DNA from: Dipteris shenzhenensis
Taxonomy: Eukaryota > Polypodiophyta > Polypodiopsida > Gleicheniales
Direction: 5' to 3' (one strand)
NCBI GenBank assembly: GCA_047967505.1
Contig: CM106539.1
Length of the DNA: 64,000 bases
Below are positions 10,887 to 22,968 of this stretch, piece by piece; the first letter of the stretch is position 1, and each line of letters begins with the position of its first letter. A program made the translations under genes and the position numbers. A model generated the notes under the pieces. It was not told where the DNA came from. It was given only the letters and a program-made list of their open reading frames with translations, and made no database searches.

Positions 10887-11750
10887 TGGTATCAGAGCCC
10901 TTTGATCCCCCTTGAGCCCATTTGTGCCACATCATCTTCTTCTTCTCCATCTTCTTCTTCTTCATCTTCACCATTTCTTCCCCTTCTTCCCAAATCTTGC
11001 TAAAGCTTGTTCTCCTTCGTTTCTCCGCCATTCTCCAAGCCCTTCCTGATGGAGATACCTCTCAAATGGGTGAACCTTCAGCTACAAGGAATCGAAGAAC
11101 GGACGTCATTGCTAGTCGTCATTTCCCAAAAATTGTCGAACATCTCTTCTATGTTTTCTCTATTTCAGCTCCACCTTTCTCTAATTCCTTTTAGGGGAAT
11201 CTTCTCCATACTTGGGCTATCTTGTGTTGAAATCTGAGCAGCAATGGCTGCATATTCAAGGAGAAAATAGAGAAAAACCAGTCGACTTTGAGGAAGCTAG
11301 CTATGGCAGCCTGATGCGGAATTGTACCTCTCCTCCTCAATGGATCTTCTCTGGTATAAGAGCTTTCTTTTGCTTTAGAAAGCCCCTTTTTCTTTGCTTT
11401 GGAGAGTAAGATACAAGCCCTCCAAGTTCAGGCCTCTATTTTTGACAGTTTTGACAAGGTTGTGAAAGTGATGCTACATTAGATGCTACTTTAGCATTTC
11501 TGAGGTTTTGAAGTTTTGAAAAGCATTAGTACAACTGTGGCTACAACTTTCTTTTAAGTTGCTATACCTAGATTTGATTGGAAAGCTTTCATTTAGCCAC
11601 CTCTGTGAAGCATGTAAGTGAAAGCATCATTGATTGAAATTTGGTCACAAGTCTTTGCTACATTAAATGCTTATATTTTGAAGCTTTTTAGTTGTTATTC
11701 TAGCCTTGTAAGAGAGAAGAAACTGCCCAATTCCTGGGTTAGACCCTCTC
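10887..11750 (+). other. TRG1 leader between primer site and gag
   Basis: About 860 bp of untranslated leader. It opens with the tRNA-Met primer site and a TTC/TCTT-rich stretch (10928-11000). Small open frames here are not conserved in TRG2 or TRG3 and are not called as genes. Confidence 0.6.
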
Positions 11751-12593
11751 ATGGCTACCATATTGAATATAGATAAGTTCAATGGGAAGGGCTTCCACAC
11801 ATGGAAAATGAAGGTTAAGTTTGCATTAATGAGGGAAAACCTCTGGGGACTTGTCAAACCGGCTTCAACTTCTTCTTCGGCATCCTCCAATGCTAGAGAA
11901 TCCTCAACTCTAACATGCCCGACAAGGGATCCTGCTAGAGAGGAAAAAGCATATGGCATCATTGCTCTTGCTTTAGGAGATGACTATATTCATCACATCT
12001 TTGACTTAGAGTCTCCTTCAGAAGCTTGGCAGCAGCTTGACATTATTTTTGGTGCTAGCTCTCACATCTCAAAATTATCACTTAAGATTGCTTTCTTTGA
12101 ATTGAAGATGGTTAGTGGCACTCCTTTGGCTACCCATGTCAATTACATGCGGAGTCTCATGACTCAACTTGCTTCTATCAACTCTCCTATCAGTACAGAT
12201 GATGCTATGGTAGTGTTGCTCAAGAGTATGCCTGAAGATTATGATCATGTTGTCACCACTTTGAAAAATCTTCCTAATCCTAATCTTGAAGGACTTATCT
12301 CTGCTCTTCAAGAAGAAGAAAGGCACATGGAACTCCGGAAAGGCAATGACACAGCCTATGCCATAAAAATCCAAAAGGGCAAGTTTTCACCTTGTAATCA
12401 TTGTGGGAAGACAAATCACCTCTCAAAAGACTGCTTCAAGATCAATCCATGCAAACACTGTGGTAAAAACAATCATCATGAAAAGTTTTGTAGAGCCAAA
12501 AAGGAAGCAACTTCAAAGATAGAAAATGCCAATCTACTTTTAGTTGATGTGCCTCCACAAGATGAGGCGTCCTTTGAAGATTATGCTTTTTGA
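11751..12593 (+). CDS. Gag protein of TRG1, 280 aa, intact
   Basis: The frame starts MATILNIDKFNGKGFHTWKM and ends in QDEASFEDYAF. The N-terminal two thirds resemble the Copia Gag (UBN2-type) fold region, with conserved SPSEAWQ and LPNPNLEG blocks. Two CCHC knuckles follow around residues 210-245: CNHCGKTNHLSKDC and CKHCGKNNHHEKFC. The predicted role is RNA binding and virus-like-particle assembly in the cytoplasm. ATG 11751 is chosen because the same start is kept in the other two copies. The frame stops with no pol following. It is the only undamaged gag of its family in the window. Confidence 0.85.
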   Translation: MATILNIDKFNGKGFHTWKMKVKFALMRENLWGLVKPASTSSSASSNARESSTLTCPTRDPAREEKAYGIIALALGDDYIHHIFDLESPSEAWQQLDIIFGASSHISKLSLKIAFFELKMVSGTPLATHVNYMRSLMTQLASINSPISTDDAMVVLLKSMPEDYDHVVTTLKNLPNPNLEGLISALQEEERHMELRKGNDTAYAIKIQKGKFSPCNHCGKTNHLSKDCFKINPCKHCGKNNHHEKFCRAKKEATSKIENANLLLVDVPPQDEASFEDYAF

Positions 12594-12963
12594 ATCATCT
12601 CTTTGTATGCTCCAGATCTTTTTTTTTATTGAGTCAAGGTACTCAACCTGGATAGTCCTCCAAAATGAATGAAATAAACTATTGTGTGTTTAGTGTGTGT
12701 TTAGTAAACACCTCTGGTCACCATATGATGTAGGCCATGTGTATGTGTTTTTTCTCCATGGTACCTCCTGTAGACATTGGGTGCATGTACATGCAGGGGA
12801 GATAACCATTGGAAGGTCTTTTGTATCCCTTTTGTTTACCTTACACCCATGGGAACCCTTGCTAGCTTGAGATCCTAGCCATTGATAGATCCATGACCAC
12901 CATGAGATGGCATGTGACACCTTGTGCTAGCTGTATCCTTGACATAGCCTTGAGGAGGGATTT
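12594..12963 (+). other. TRG1 3' untranslated region with polypurine tract
   Basis: Non-coding stretch from the gag stop to the 3' LTR, similar in all copies. It ends in a purine-rich tract directly before TGTTGGG. Confidence 0.7.
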
Positions 12964-13252
12964 TGTTGGGATATCTCAAGGTGTATGCCTTAGGCACACC
13001 TTGGTTTCTATGTGTGTGTGCTAGAGGCACAGTTAGGTGCCCATAAGCACAGTTAGGTGGTGATAGAAGCCACATAGGATGATTGAGAGAATCTAGGAGC
13101 GGATTGAGGAGATGATTATGGAGCTCAGAGGTCATTAGTGATGTCAGTGATCATGTAAGAGGTGCCTACTTAAGGACCTCATCTTTCTTCATTCCATAAG
13201 CAAGAAATCTGAGTTTTTGTTCACTCCATGCTTTCTTTTCAGTTTACCAGCA
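12964..13252 (+). repeat. TRG1 3' LTR, 289 bp
   Basis: It starts TGTTGGGATATCTCAAGG and ends TTTACCAGCA. The target duplication CTTGG follows at 13253. Confidence 0.93.
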
Positions 13253-15411
13253 CTTGGATCTCAACTCATCTGGCACATGAACATAGGCAATGCAACCAAA
13301 AACTTTCAAATGAGAAATATCTGGTTTCCTACCAGTATATCTCTCCTCTGGCATCATGCCATGTATTGCTGCAGTGGGAGTCCTATTCAGTATGTAGACT
13401 ATTGTAGCAACTGCTTTAGTCCAATAATAATCTGGTAGATCTTTTTCATTGGGCATGGCATGAGATACCTCTCCAATATGCCTATTTTTCCTTTCTGCAA
13501 GTCCATTTTGCTGTGGGGTATGACTGCATGAATATTGCTCCTTTATACCATGCTCCTGCAGGAACCTTGCAAATTCATTTAAGAGGTACTCTCCCCCTCC
13601 ATCTGACCTTAGGCATTTTATTTGCAAGCCTGTTTCTTTTTCAACCATAGCTTTAAAAGCTTTGAAATGCCCAAACACTTCACTTTTCTTTTTCATAAAA
13701 TACACCCAAAGCTTTCTGCTATAGTCATCAATAAAAGTGACAAAATAATCATAGCCTCCAATAATTGCAACTTTAGTAGTCCACACATCAGAGTGGATTA
13801 ATTCCAATGGCTTCTTACTCTCTTGAACATGTCTAGGAAATGGTTTCCTTGCCTCTTTTCCAAATTGACAAGCTTCACATACCTTTTTGCATTTCTGCAA
13901 GCTTGAACTTAGGCAATCCTGCAAAAATATTTTGGGCCTGCATTAATTTAAGTCGTTGTACATTAACATGACCAATGCGTTTATGCCAGATATCAATATC
14001 TACAACTACACCAGTCCCATGTGCAAACATTGCTGCACTCATTCAGGCATGTCTGCATCTAGCGTAAACATCTTGCCCTTCTTCTTCTCTTTTGCTATCA
14101 CGCGACCTTTATTTTTCATATCCTCAAGAAAGAATCCATGAGGATTAAATCTGACCTGCAAGCCCTACTCAACCATTTGACCAACAGAAGCTAGGTTCTT
14201 GGTGATATTGGGGACATGAAATACATCAGGTAGGTATTTCTTTTTCCCATCTTGCATAGACAAAGAAACTTTACCAATCTGCACAATAGGATGTGTAGTA
14301 TCATCACCGGTCTCCACAAATCCTAGTCTTTCCATTTTCCTTCCATCCTGCATCCATTCCGCATGACCTATCATGTGGTTTGATGCACCTGAGTCAAGAT
14401 ACCACACATCATTGCTTTCGTCTGCACTTGTCACAAAATTGGTCATGTGATGCACCATAAACAAATGATCATTTCTGTCATCACCCTGTCTACTAGAAGA
14501 TGCATAATTGCCTTGCTGCAATTTTCCATTCATGATGTCATTCTACTTTTTGTAGCAGTCTTTAGCCATATGACCCATTTTACCATAGTAGAAACATTTA
14601 ACATTGTTGTTTGCATTTTGGCCTCTCTGCCATCCACCACAACCTCTTTGGCTCCCCCTGCCTCTAAGGTTACCACACCCTCCTCCATAGGACTAGTTTT
14701 CTTGAATTTGCTGCATATTCTGATTTCTACCACGGCCTCCAGATCACCTCTGGCTCTACCTCTTCTAGCATTTGCATAGAAGAAGACTTCTTTTGAAGTT
14801 CCTCCTGAAGAAGATGCACCAACATTTCTCTCCTCTTTAAAAATTAGAAGAGCAATTAACTCCCCAAAATCAAGAAAATTCTCACAGATGGCAATGGATG
14901 TCCGAAACTGTGCATAATCCTTTCCTAGACCATTCAAGGTCATAGAAACTAAATCATCATCTTCCACTGGTGACCCAATGGAAGCAAGTGCATCTGCAAT
15001 CTTCTTCACCTTCATGTGGTAGTCATTGATGCTCATATTTTCTCTCTGCACATTATTCAACTCCTGCTTGAGTTGCATTTTTCTAGCTTGTGTATTTGTG
15101 CTATACATTTTTGTCAAAGTATCCCCCACCTCCTTCGGTGTGCTTGCATCCTGAATATGCACAATCATAGAATCTGAAATACTGATAGACAACCAGTACA
15201 TAACTTTCCTGGATCTCTCATGCCATCCTTTAAATGCCTCCAACTACTATTGATTGGGAACATTAGGAATAATTGGTTCTTGTTTAGCTCCAGTAATGAA
15301 CTCCCAATAGCCTTTTCCCTTAAGGAAATTCGTCATTCTAAACTTCCATGCTAGGAAGTTCTTCTTATCAAGATTTTCAGTGACTATCTATGAAAGAGCA
15401 TCAAACACCAT
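13253..15411 (-). pseudogene. Copia A1, 5' part: Gag, protease, integrase
   Basis: The minus-strand gag start is ATG 15411. Gag (14530-15243 and neighbours) contains KEVGDTLTKMYSTNTQARKM and a degraded CCHC. Protease at 14165-14533 keeps YLDSGASNHM. Integrase at 13244-13924 keeps CEACQFGKEARKPFP, FIDDYSRKLWVYF, LRSDGGGEYL and QQNGLAERKNRHIGE, the Copia DDE region. Frames are interrupted near 13925 and 14534 and by the early stop at the beginning of gag. It belongs to the same A-beta subfamily as A3 to A6. Its 3' half is at 9862-10597. Confidence 0.85.
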
Positions 15412-15898
15412 TACAAAACATTGCAAAAATATTCTGTCACTGCAAAAAACACAACTTCTACCTCACAAGGGCAAATCTGCAAAATTGACAAAAGTGGTAT
15501 CTGACCACACAATCACTTCCTAGTGATGATTTTGCATCAACTGGCAATAAGAATGATTCTGTCACTCCCAATATCTCTACACATAGGCATACGATGCAAT
15601 TTTTGTAGCAACTTTTCACCAACCTGCAGAACAGTGGTCGCACAGCAAAAACAAGGCACCTTTTTGAGTGCTTGCGGAAAAATTCCACCACCAAAACAGG
15701 CCTCAAAAGTACCCTCTTGCCACACTGCGAAGGGCCTCCCAATCTAAGACAATGCACTCATGCACTTTCTGACTATGCTACCTGTAGAGATTTCCTCCCA
15801 AAGTCAAAAAAGGAAAGCAACACTGATCCTCTTACCAAGACACCACGAACTTGGTTTGCTTTCTTGAGCTCTTTACCACGAACCGAGCTCTAATACCA
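15412..15898 (-). other. Copia A1 leader and primer site
   Basis: Family-A leader between gag and LTR. The primer site TGGTATTAGAGC (minus strand) abuts the LTR at 15898. Its sequence matches the leaders at 17720-18242, 23215-23663 and 52228-52772. Confidence 0.8.
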
Positions 15899-16250
15899 TG
15901 TGAAGAGAATGGGAGAGAAGTAAGGAGTCTCACTTGTAGCTTCCTCACATACACAATGGGGGAATAGACACAAAGGTGGAGGCTGAAAATAATTTTCCTC
16001 TTCTTACTTGTGTAAGACAAAAAATCTCTCTCTTAGTACAAAAGAAATAGATGAACCCTATATGTGGGTCTCAAACCAAAGTTAGGTAACCTAGGTGGCA
16101 TACTAATGGAGCCACTAACTAGAGTACATAAGGATAGCTGTCATCCAGCTATTATTCATGGGCGGTGTACCAACCGCATGTACAGCTAACAAGTCGGTGA
16201 CATAAATGCACAATAGTCACCCTAGCATATCACGAGTGGAGCTCGATACA
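15899..16250 (-). repeat. A1 5' LTR (A-beta type), 352 bp
   Basis: On the minus strand it runs from TGTATCGAGCTCC to CTCTTCACA, next to the primer site. The first bases lack part of the usual TGTTGAGATATC start. Only one LTR of A1 remains. Confidence 0.85.
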
Positions 16251-16770
16251 GTCACTTCCTAGTGACTATTATGCATCAACAGGCAAAAAGAATGATTCTG
16301 TCACTCCCAATATCTCTGCACACAGGCATACGATGTAATTTCTACGATAACTTTTCACTGAGCTGCAGAATAGTGGTCGCACAACAAAAATAAGAAACTT
16401 TCCTGAGTGTCTGTGGAAAACTTCCACCACCAAAACTCCCGTAGCATATATTTTTTTCTCGCCACACCTTGAAGGGCATCCCAATTTGAGACAGTGCCCT
16501 CTTGCACTTTTTGGCTGTGCTACCTAGAGAGATTTGCTCCCAAACTCAAAAAAAAGGAAAGCAACACTGATCCTCTTACTAGGACACCGTGAACTTGGTT
16601 TGCTTTCTTGAGCTCCTTACCATGAACCGAGCTCTGATACCATGTGAAGAGAGTGGGAGAGAAAGAAGGAGTCTCACTTGCAACTTTCTCACATATACAA
16701 TGGGGGAATATACACAAAGGTGGAGGCTGAAAATAGTTTTCCTCTTCTTAGTTATGAAAGCCAAAATAAC
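16251..16770 (-). mobile_element. Copia A2 remnant: leader plus partial LTR
   Basis: Minus-strand leader (16251-16642) with primer site TGGTATCAGAGC is followed by the inner part of an A-beta LTR starting at 16643. The LTR is cut at about 16770, where Gypsy integrase sequence begins. It lies directly beside the A1 LTR, in the same orientation. Confidence 0.75.
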
Positions 16771-17361
16771 TCTTTCCATTGGCATCACCGCCTCTATCCC
16801 GAAGGCTAGGCTGCAGGGGGTACAATGCATGGCCACTTTGTAGAAGGTTCTGTAGGCCCATAATGCTGCTATGAGCTTATGCTCCCAGTTAGTCCGACTG
16901 GCTTCTACTGTACAGGTGATCATCTTACAGCACGTTTTATTGGAGCTCTCAGCCAAGCCATTTGCCCTAGGGTAGTAAGGCATCAAATTCCTATGTATGA
17001 TCATAAACTCATTAGTCAAGATTGCTATCGTTTCATTGAGGAAGTGAGTTTCTCAGTCGTTGACTAACTCCAATGGACATCCAAACCACATGATGACTTG
17101 TTCATATAAGAATTTGGCGGTGGATCTCACATTGGCCTTCGCTGTGGCTCTCCCTTATACCCACTTGGTGAAGTAATCAATAGCCAGGATGATGTATCTG
17201 GCTAGCCCCGGTTCCCTTAGCTAAAGGGCTTATGGGTCCAATAAAATCGATGCCCCATTTTTCAAAGGGTTGATTGGTCAAGATTCCACTCAAGGGCATC
17301 ATGTTTGCCTTGTGTGAGATTTGGATATGTTGGCAGGGGTCACAACATTTGATGAATTCGG
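16771..17361 (-). pseudogene. Ty3/Gypsy integrase fragment
   Basis: The minus-strand translation shows the zinc-binding tail CCDPCQ, the core start FEKWGIDFIGPI near 17240-17260, and YYPRANGLAESSNKT, NWEHKLIAALWAYRT and CTPCSLAFGIEAVMP (16770-17019). These are the order and motifs of a Ty3/Gypsy integrase core. The fragment has stops and no flanking RT or LTR of its own. It sits between two family-A LTRs in opposite orientation. Confidence 0.8.
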
Positions 17362-17719
17362 TGTTGAGATATCAAGCTCTACTCGTGATATGCCAGGGTA
17401 ACTGTTGTGCATTTATGTCACCGACTTGTTAGCTGCAGATGCGGTTGGTACACCGCCCATGAATAATAGCTAGATGACAGCTATCTTTATGTACTTTAGT
17501 TAGTGGCTTAGTTAGTATGCCACCTAGGTTAGCTAAGTTTGGTTTGAGACCCACATAAAGGGTTCACCTATTCCTTTTGTACGAAGAGAGATTTCTTTTG
17601 ACTTTCACAGCTAAGAAGAGGAAAATTGTTTTCTGCCTCCACCTTTGTGTGTATTCCCCCTTTGTTTATATGAGAAAGCTACAAGTGAGACTCCTTACTT
17701 CTCTCCCACTCTCTTCACA
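17362..17719 (+). repeat. A3 5' LTR (A-beta type), 358 bp
   Basis: It runs from TGTTGAGATATCAAGCTC to CTCTTCACA and is followed at 17720 by TGGTATCAAAGC, a mutated tRNA-Met primer site. Confidence 0.9.
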
Positions 17720-18242
17720 TGGTATCAAAGCTTGGTTCGTGATAAGGAGCTCAAGAAAGCAAACCAAGTTCATGGTGTCTTGGTAAGAGGATCAGTGTTG
17801 CTTTTCTTTTTCGAGTTTGGGAGCAAATCTCTGCAGGTAGCATAGTGAGAAAGTGCAAGAGTGCACTGTCTCAGATTGGGACACCCTTCATGTTGTGGCG
17901 AGAGGGTAGTATATGCTGCGACATTATTTTCCTGATTCGAGGCCATTTCGGGGCCCCTTTTGGTGGCGGAAGTTTTCCGCAGCCACTCAAAAAAGTGCCC
18001 TGTTTTTTGCTGTGCGACCACTGTTCCAAGGTTGGTGAAAAGTTGCCACAAAAATTGCATCGTATGCATGTCTATAGAGATATTGGGAGTGACAGAATCA
18101 TTTTTATTGCCTGTTGATGCAAAATCGTCACTAGGAAGTGATTGTGTGGTCAAATACCACTTTCGTCAGTTTTGCAGATTTTCCCTTGTGAGGCAAAAGT
18201 TGTGTTTTTTGCAGTGACATAATATTTTTGCAATGTTCTGTA
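17720..18242 (+). other. A3 leader
   Basis: Family-A leader sequence between the primer site and the gag start. No conserved coding frame is seen. Confidence 0.7.
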
Positions 18243-18895
18243 ATGGCGTCTGATGCTCTTTCACAGATAGTCACTGAAAAGCTTGACAAGAACAACTTCC
18301 AAGCATGGAAGTTTAGAATGACGAATTTCCTTAAGGGAAAAGGCTATTGGGAGTTCATTAATGGAGTTGAACAAGAACCACTTATTCCTAATGTTCCCAA
18401 TCAACAGGAGTTGTAGGCCTTTAAAGGATGGCATGAGAGATCCAAAAAAGTTATGTACTGGCTATCTATCAATATTTCAGATTCTATGATTGTGCATATT
18501 CAAGATGCAAGCATGTCGAAGGAGGCGTGGGATACTTTGACAAAAATGTAAAGCATAAATATGCAAGCTAGGAAAATGCAGCTCAAGCAGGAGTTGCATA
18601 ATGTGCAGAGAGAAAATATGAGCATCAACGACTACCACATGAAGGTGAAGAAGATTGCAGATGCACTTGCTTCCATTAGGTCACCAGTGGAAGATGATGA
18701 TTTAGTTTCTGTGACCTTGAATGGTCTAGGAAAGGATTATGCACAATTTCGGACATCCATTGCCGTCCATAAAAAATTTTTTGATTTTCAGGAGTTGATT
18801 GCTCTTCTAATTTCTGAAGAGCAGAGAAGTGGTGGTGCATCTTCTTTAGGAGGAACTTCAAAAGAAACTATCTTCTACTCAAATGGTGGAAGAGG
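18243..18895 (+). pseudogene. Copia A3 Gag fragment
   Basis: The frame starts MASDALSQIVTEKLDKNNFQ. It is broken by TAG where other copies have CAG (before AFKGWHE, near 18414) and by TAA at the Tyr of KMYS (near 18549). ORF 18561-18953 continues the Gag. Similarity to family A ends at about 18895, just before the zinc knuckle, where Gypsy 3' sequence follows. Everything downstream in A3 is lost. Confidence 0.8.
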
Positions 18896-19352
18896 TGATC
18901 ACTCGATTCGGATGCCCATTGAAATTGTGTCGGATATTCATTGCATGCTTTGAGAGTATGGAATGAGAGTGTGTGATACTATTATTAATGCAATCTATTA
19001 TGTGCCTATGAAAAATCGTGTGAGTGCATGTGATGCGTCTAACTATATGCTTATTTGTGGGATTTAATAGGGAAACTAAGACTCAATCATCCCTAATACG
19101 AAATTGATTAGGTCTTCCTACATGTGCAAAAACATGCATATGCCAGTGAGTGTGCATGTAACAATCTAGTGGGAATTATATGTGCAAAAACGTGCATACG
19201 CTAGTGAGTGCTCGTGATACAATCTAATCCTAACTAGGGAAGACTTGGTTTCCCAAAGCTTCTTTTTTGTCGGGGATGGCTTGCATGTTGAAGTAGTAGT
19301 GCTTTAGTCGACTCCCGTTTATTGTTGTGTTGAATTGGACTCCATCCAAGGT
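18896..19352 (-). pseudogene. Gypsy G1: 3' end with integrase tail
   Basis: This matches 49395-49800 and 63470-63900. On the minus strand 19352-19230 codes for the end of a Gypsy integrase (TLDGVQFN, then a tail like LKCYYINTQA), followed by 3' non-coding sequence. It is separated from the gag-protease part of G1 (20176-22843) by TRG4 and a deletion. Confidence 0.65.
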
Positions 19353-20175
19353 TGTTGAGGAACTGAAGGGAAAGCATGAAGTGAACACAAAATGAGAATT
19401 CTTGATTATGGAATGAAGAAAGGTGAGGTCCTTATGTAGGCACCTCTTACATGATCACTAACATCATTGATGACCTCTAAGCTCCACAATCATCTCCTCA
19501 ATTAGCTCCTAGAATCTCTCAATCATCCTATGTGGCATCTACCACCTAACAGTGCTTATGGGCACCTAACTGTGCCTCTAGCACACACACATAGAATGCA
19601 AGGTGTGCATGGGGCATACACCTTGAGATATCCCAACAAACCCCCCCTCAAGGGAATGCATCAGGCTATGTCAAGGATTCATCTAGTCTCATAGTTTCTC
19701 ATGCCATCTCATGGTGGTCAAGGATTAATCCATGGCTAGGATCTCATGCTAGCAAGGTTTCCCAAGGGTGTGACGTAAACAAAAGGGATACATAAGACCT
19801 TACAATGGTTATCTCCCCTGTATGTACATGCACACAATGTCTGCAGGAGGTACCATGGAGCAAAACACATACACATGGCCTACATCATATGGTGACTAGA
19901 GGTGTTTACAAAGAACACAATAGTTTATTTCATTCATTTTGGAGGACTATCTAGGCTGAGTACCTTGACTCAACACAAAAAGAGAGATCTGGAGCATATA
20001 TGGAGATGTTCAAAAAGCATAATCTTCATCATGTGGAGACTCATCAAATGAAAGTAGATTGGCAGTTTCTGACTTTGTAGTTGCTTCCTTTTTGGCTCTA
20101 TAATACTTTTCATGGTGATTGTTTTTGCCATAGTGTTTGCATGGATTGATCTTGAAGCAGTCTTTTGAGAGATGA
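19353..20175 (-). mobile_element. TRG4: truncated gag-only element
   Basis: The minus-strand 3' LTR (19353-19638, 286 bp; TGTTGAGGAACTG to CCCAACA in + orientation) is preceded by a C-rich complement of the polypurine tract. The 3' end of gag follows (about 20010-20175: SKDCFKINPCKHYGKNN.., ending DEDYAF). The second knuckle has lost a Cys (CKHY). The 5' half and 5' LTR are deleted. It is inserted in the integrase tail of G1 (target bases AAGGT before the LTR). Confidence 0.8.
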
Positions 20176-22843
20176 TTAGGATCGATTGATTCTTCATGTT
20201 GGAGTGGAGGATCTACCTGTAGCGCCTTAGCATCTATCTGTGAGAAGATGGGGTCTAATGAATGGCAGTTGTCGATGGTTTCCAATGTTTGTATCCAGTT
20301 ATTGACATTGATTTGTGAGTCACCTGCTATGGCACGCTGTTGCAAGGGAGCGGATTTGCTTGAGATTGGTGTTGAAGATGTGTCATCCAATGCTCTAAGC
20401 ACAATTGGTTTAATAGCTCCTATCCCCACATTCACCTTGACTGCAGTGTCTCGATTCTGGATTGTTAGTCTATCAGTTCCCTAGCCATGGAGGGCTGATG
20501 CTTCCCGTAACCAAGGACATCCCAGTAAGATTTGATAGGATTTTTTGGGGAGATCCAATATTGTGAATTGAAGGGAAAAGTGGACTCCTACAATCTTTGT
20601 GGACACGCCATTCAATATCCCCAAGGGTTTAGCCCATGAATCATCGGCAAGGCGTATGTTAAAATTAGCCTTTTGCATTGGTGGGAGACTCCATTCTTTG
20701 TAGAGCTCCTTTGATAGGACATTTACACTTGCACCACCATCCACTATGGCTTGGACTTCATTATATGCCTTATGGATCAAAGGCATAGTAATGTTGCGTA
20801 TGTCATCTCTCTCACCCATCCGCACATGGATATCTTCAATGTCATTCATAGGTGGAGCGGGATTTGCGAGTTCAATCCATCCTTTGAAACTCTCCCAAAG
20901 ATTGGGACAATTTTGTAAGAGGATTCCGATGGGAATTGACATAGGGCAACTCAGGATGCTAGAGAGTGCAGCTCCTTCAAGTTGACATGGCGGTACATTC
21001 TATTGTGGAGTCTGTTGTTGGAACAAAGGCTCGAGTATAGTATCAATACTTTGTGGGGCCAAGTCATGGATTGGATCTTGAGCTTGTTTCTCAGCCTCAA
21101 ATTGAGCTTGTTCATTTTGGACCCATTGTTGAAGGACCTAATCAAAACGAGCCTTCTCCACCTCTGCATTTGGGTATGGAGCTTCTTTTATTTGAGGCTC
21201 GAGAGTTGATGTGGATGTGTGTTCCACTGCTCATTGCTTGGCGGGAGGTGGAGACACTTGTGCTTTCTTTTTCAAAAGTCGCTTTGGTTGGATTGGAATG
21301 TTAGGGTCCTGGGTGGCCTCTTTTTGTTGCCGTGTAACTACATTGGCAGGTTGTGACTTTACACTTGCCAGTGGACCCAGAATTTGATGATCCACCTCAA
21401 TGATGCTGATGGGGACGTCAGGCTTAACCTCTGTTTGTTTTGGGATCTAATTTTTCATGGGACAATCCATGCATGCATGTCCTATGCCACAAACTCTGCA
21501 GAGTGGTTGAAAATTAGCTGGGCTACCACGATGAGGGCCCTCTGCGATTTGGTGATTTTCTCCACAACCGTAGCACTTAATTGGTGCTCGAAATGTGTTG
21601 GGTCGTACTTGATTTGCATAAACTGGTATTAGACCCTCTGCACCTTCTACATAGTACACTGGGTACTCTGCTTCATACTCAAATAATGAGTCTACTTCCT
21701 CGGCTTGTAATTGATGTATTGGAACTGCCTGAGGAGCTGGATTTGGTGCTCTTGGATATGGTCGTGATTTGGATTCCTGAGTAGTTGTGGGCCTTGTGTC
21801 CGGATTTAGTCTCAGAGATGGGGGCACTTATGCAAGTGCTGGTTGCCTGTATACTGGCATGGGTGTCACTTGGTATTGTTGAGGTCGAGGCGGGTTGTTG
21901 CGCATATTGAAGATGCAACTGTTCTCATCATGGTTGCTGACAACGCAGATATGGCACCACAACCTTGGTGGTGGATTTGCTTATGCAGTGATCCTGGGTC
22001 TAAGGACCGGTCACTCATTTGCTGTATGATTTGCCATGCAGTGTGGACACCAGACATTTTCTCGCCGTGAATATGCTTGAGTTGGTGGCTGAGACAAGTG
22101 AAGTTTTTGTTCCATGGCTTGCATCATGTCTTCTTTTAGCTTCATGGTCATGGCCTCTAGGCAAGATCTTCATTGGATGTTTTAGCAGTGTCCTTTGATT
22201 TACCCTTTTTCGAGTGCTTATCTCGTGTATTATACTTGTTGTCATCACTGCTAGTGTCTGAGTGGGTCATGCCATCCTCGATGTCAATGGTTGCCGCATG
22301 AGCAGGACTGAATGTTTCATAGCTGCTTTTCTTTTTCATATCCTTTCAGATTTTCTTTCTTAGACCTGCTATGAACCATGCCGTGAGGTACTTTGCATCT
22401 GGGCATGGGTCACATTTGGCGATCAATCTCTTCATCTTTCCCAAGTATGTGCGTACATCTTCTCTCCGGCCTTCTTGTTGAGTTGGAGAGTGGGATCATC
22501 TTGTAGCCTCTCTATTTGAAAGCATCGTTTGAATTTTGTTTGCAGTAGTTCCCATGTGGCGCATTCTTCCACGAGAAGGTCTAGGTACCATTCAGACCCT
22601 TCATCAGTTAAGGCCATGGGAAACCAAGCCACCTTGGTTTCATGGGATTGATCTCCACTTGCGCGACATGTGGCATCAAAATGCTGGAGGAAGCGGGCTG
22701 GGTCTCCCCTACCATTATATTTAGGAAGTACCAGTTTTCTCAAGGGGCGTCGGCCTTGATTGTTGTTATTTCTTTGATTGAAGAAGTTGTCAGCCTCTGC
22801 ATCAAGCTTGATATCCCCATCATTGTCATGACGACGTAGCCAT
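20176..22843 (-). pseudogene. Gypsy G1 Gag and protease
   Basis: Read on the minus strand from ATG 22843. The Gag core is at 22432-22743 (KYNGRGDPARFLQHFDATC, AWFPMALTDEGSEWYLDLL, the retrotrans_gag type). Cys/His motifs follow near 21450-21600, then an aspartic protease at 20481-20942 with AIVDGGASVNVLSKELYKEW (active-site DGG in place of DSG/DTG). Several frameshifts and stops interrupt it. At 20176 it jumps to TRG4 sequence, so RT, RNase H and most of the integrase are missing. Confidence 0.8.
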
Positions 22844-22968
22844 GTTGGGGCGTGTAGGAGTTAAAGGGAGGGGTTGAATCTCAGGGGGGATTCGGGGTAG
22901 AGGAGTGGTAGGGGCGACTGTTGTAGCGGAGTTATATGCTGATATGGTGAGCGTCGGAACAGCTGTAT
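22844..22968 (-). other. G1 leader remnant
   Basis: This short leader matches the stretch 61439-61560 of G3 and then passes directly into LTR minisatellite. The leader-proximal part of the 5' LTR and the primer site are deleted. Confidence 0.5.

Larger units (their letters stand above)
10598..13252 (+). mobile_element. TRG1: gag-only LTR retrotransposon (TR-GAG type), 2655 bp
   Basis: This is a complete element with LTRs at 10598-10886 and 12964-13252, flanked by TSD CTTGG (10593-10597 and 13253-13257). The primer site TGGTATCAGAGCCC begins at 10887. A purine-rich tract GAGGAGGGATTT precedes the 3' LTR. The only substantial frame is gag (11751-12593); no protease, integrase or RT is present. 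This matches the known class of terminal-repeat retrotransposons with a GAG domain. It interrupts Copia A1. Confidence 0.93.

Noticed and set aside
16579-17019. 146-codon frame read as one integrase protein
   Set aside because: Only its first part is Gypsy integrase. The end is inverted Copia LTR sequence, so the frame crosses an element junction.
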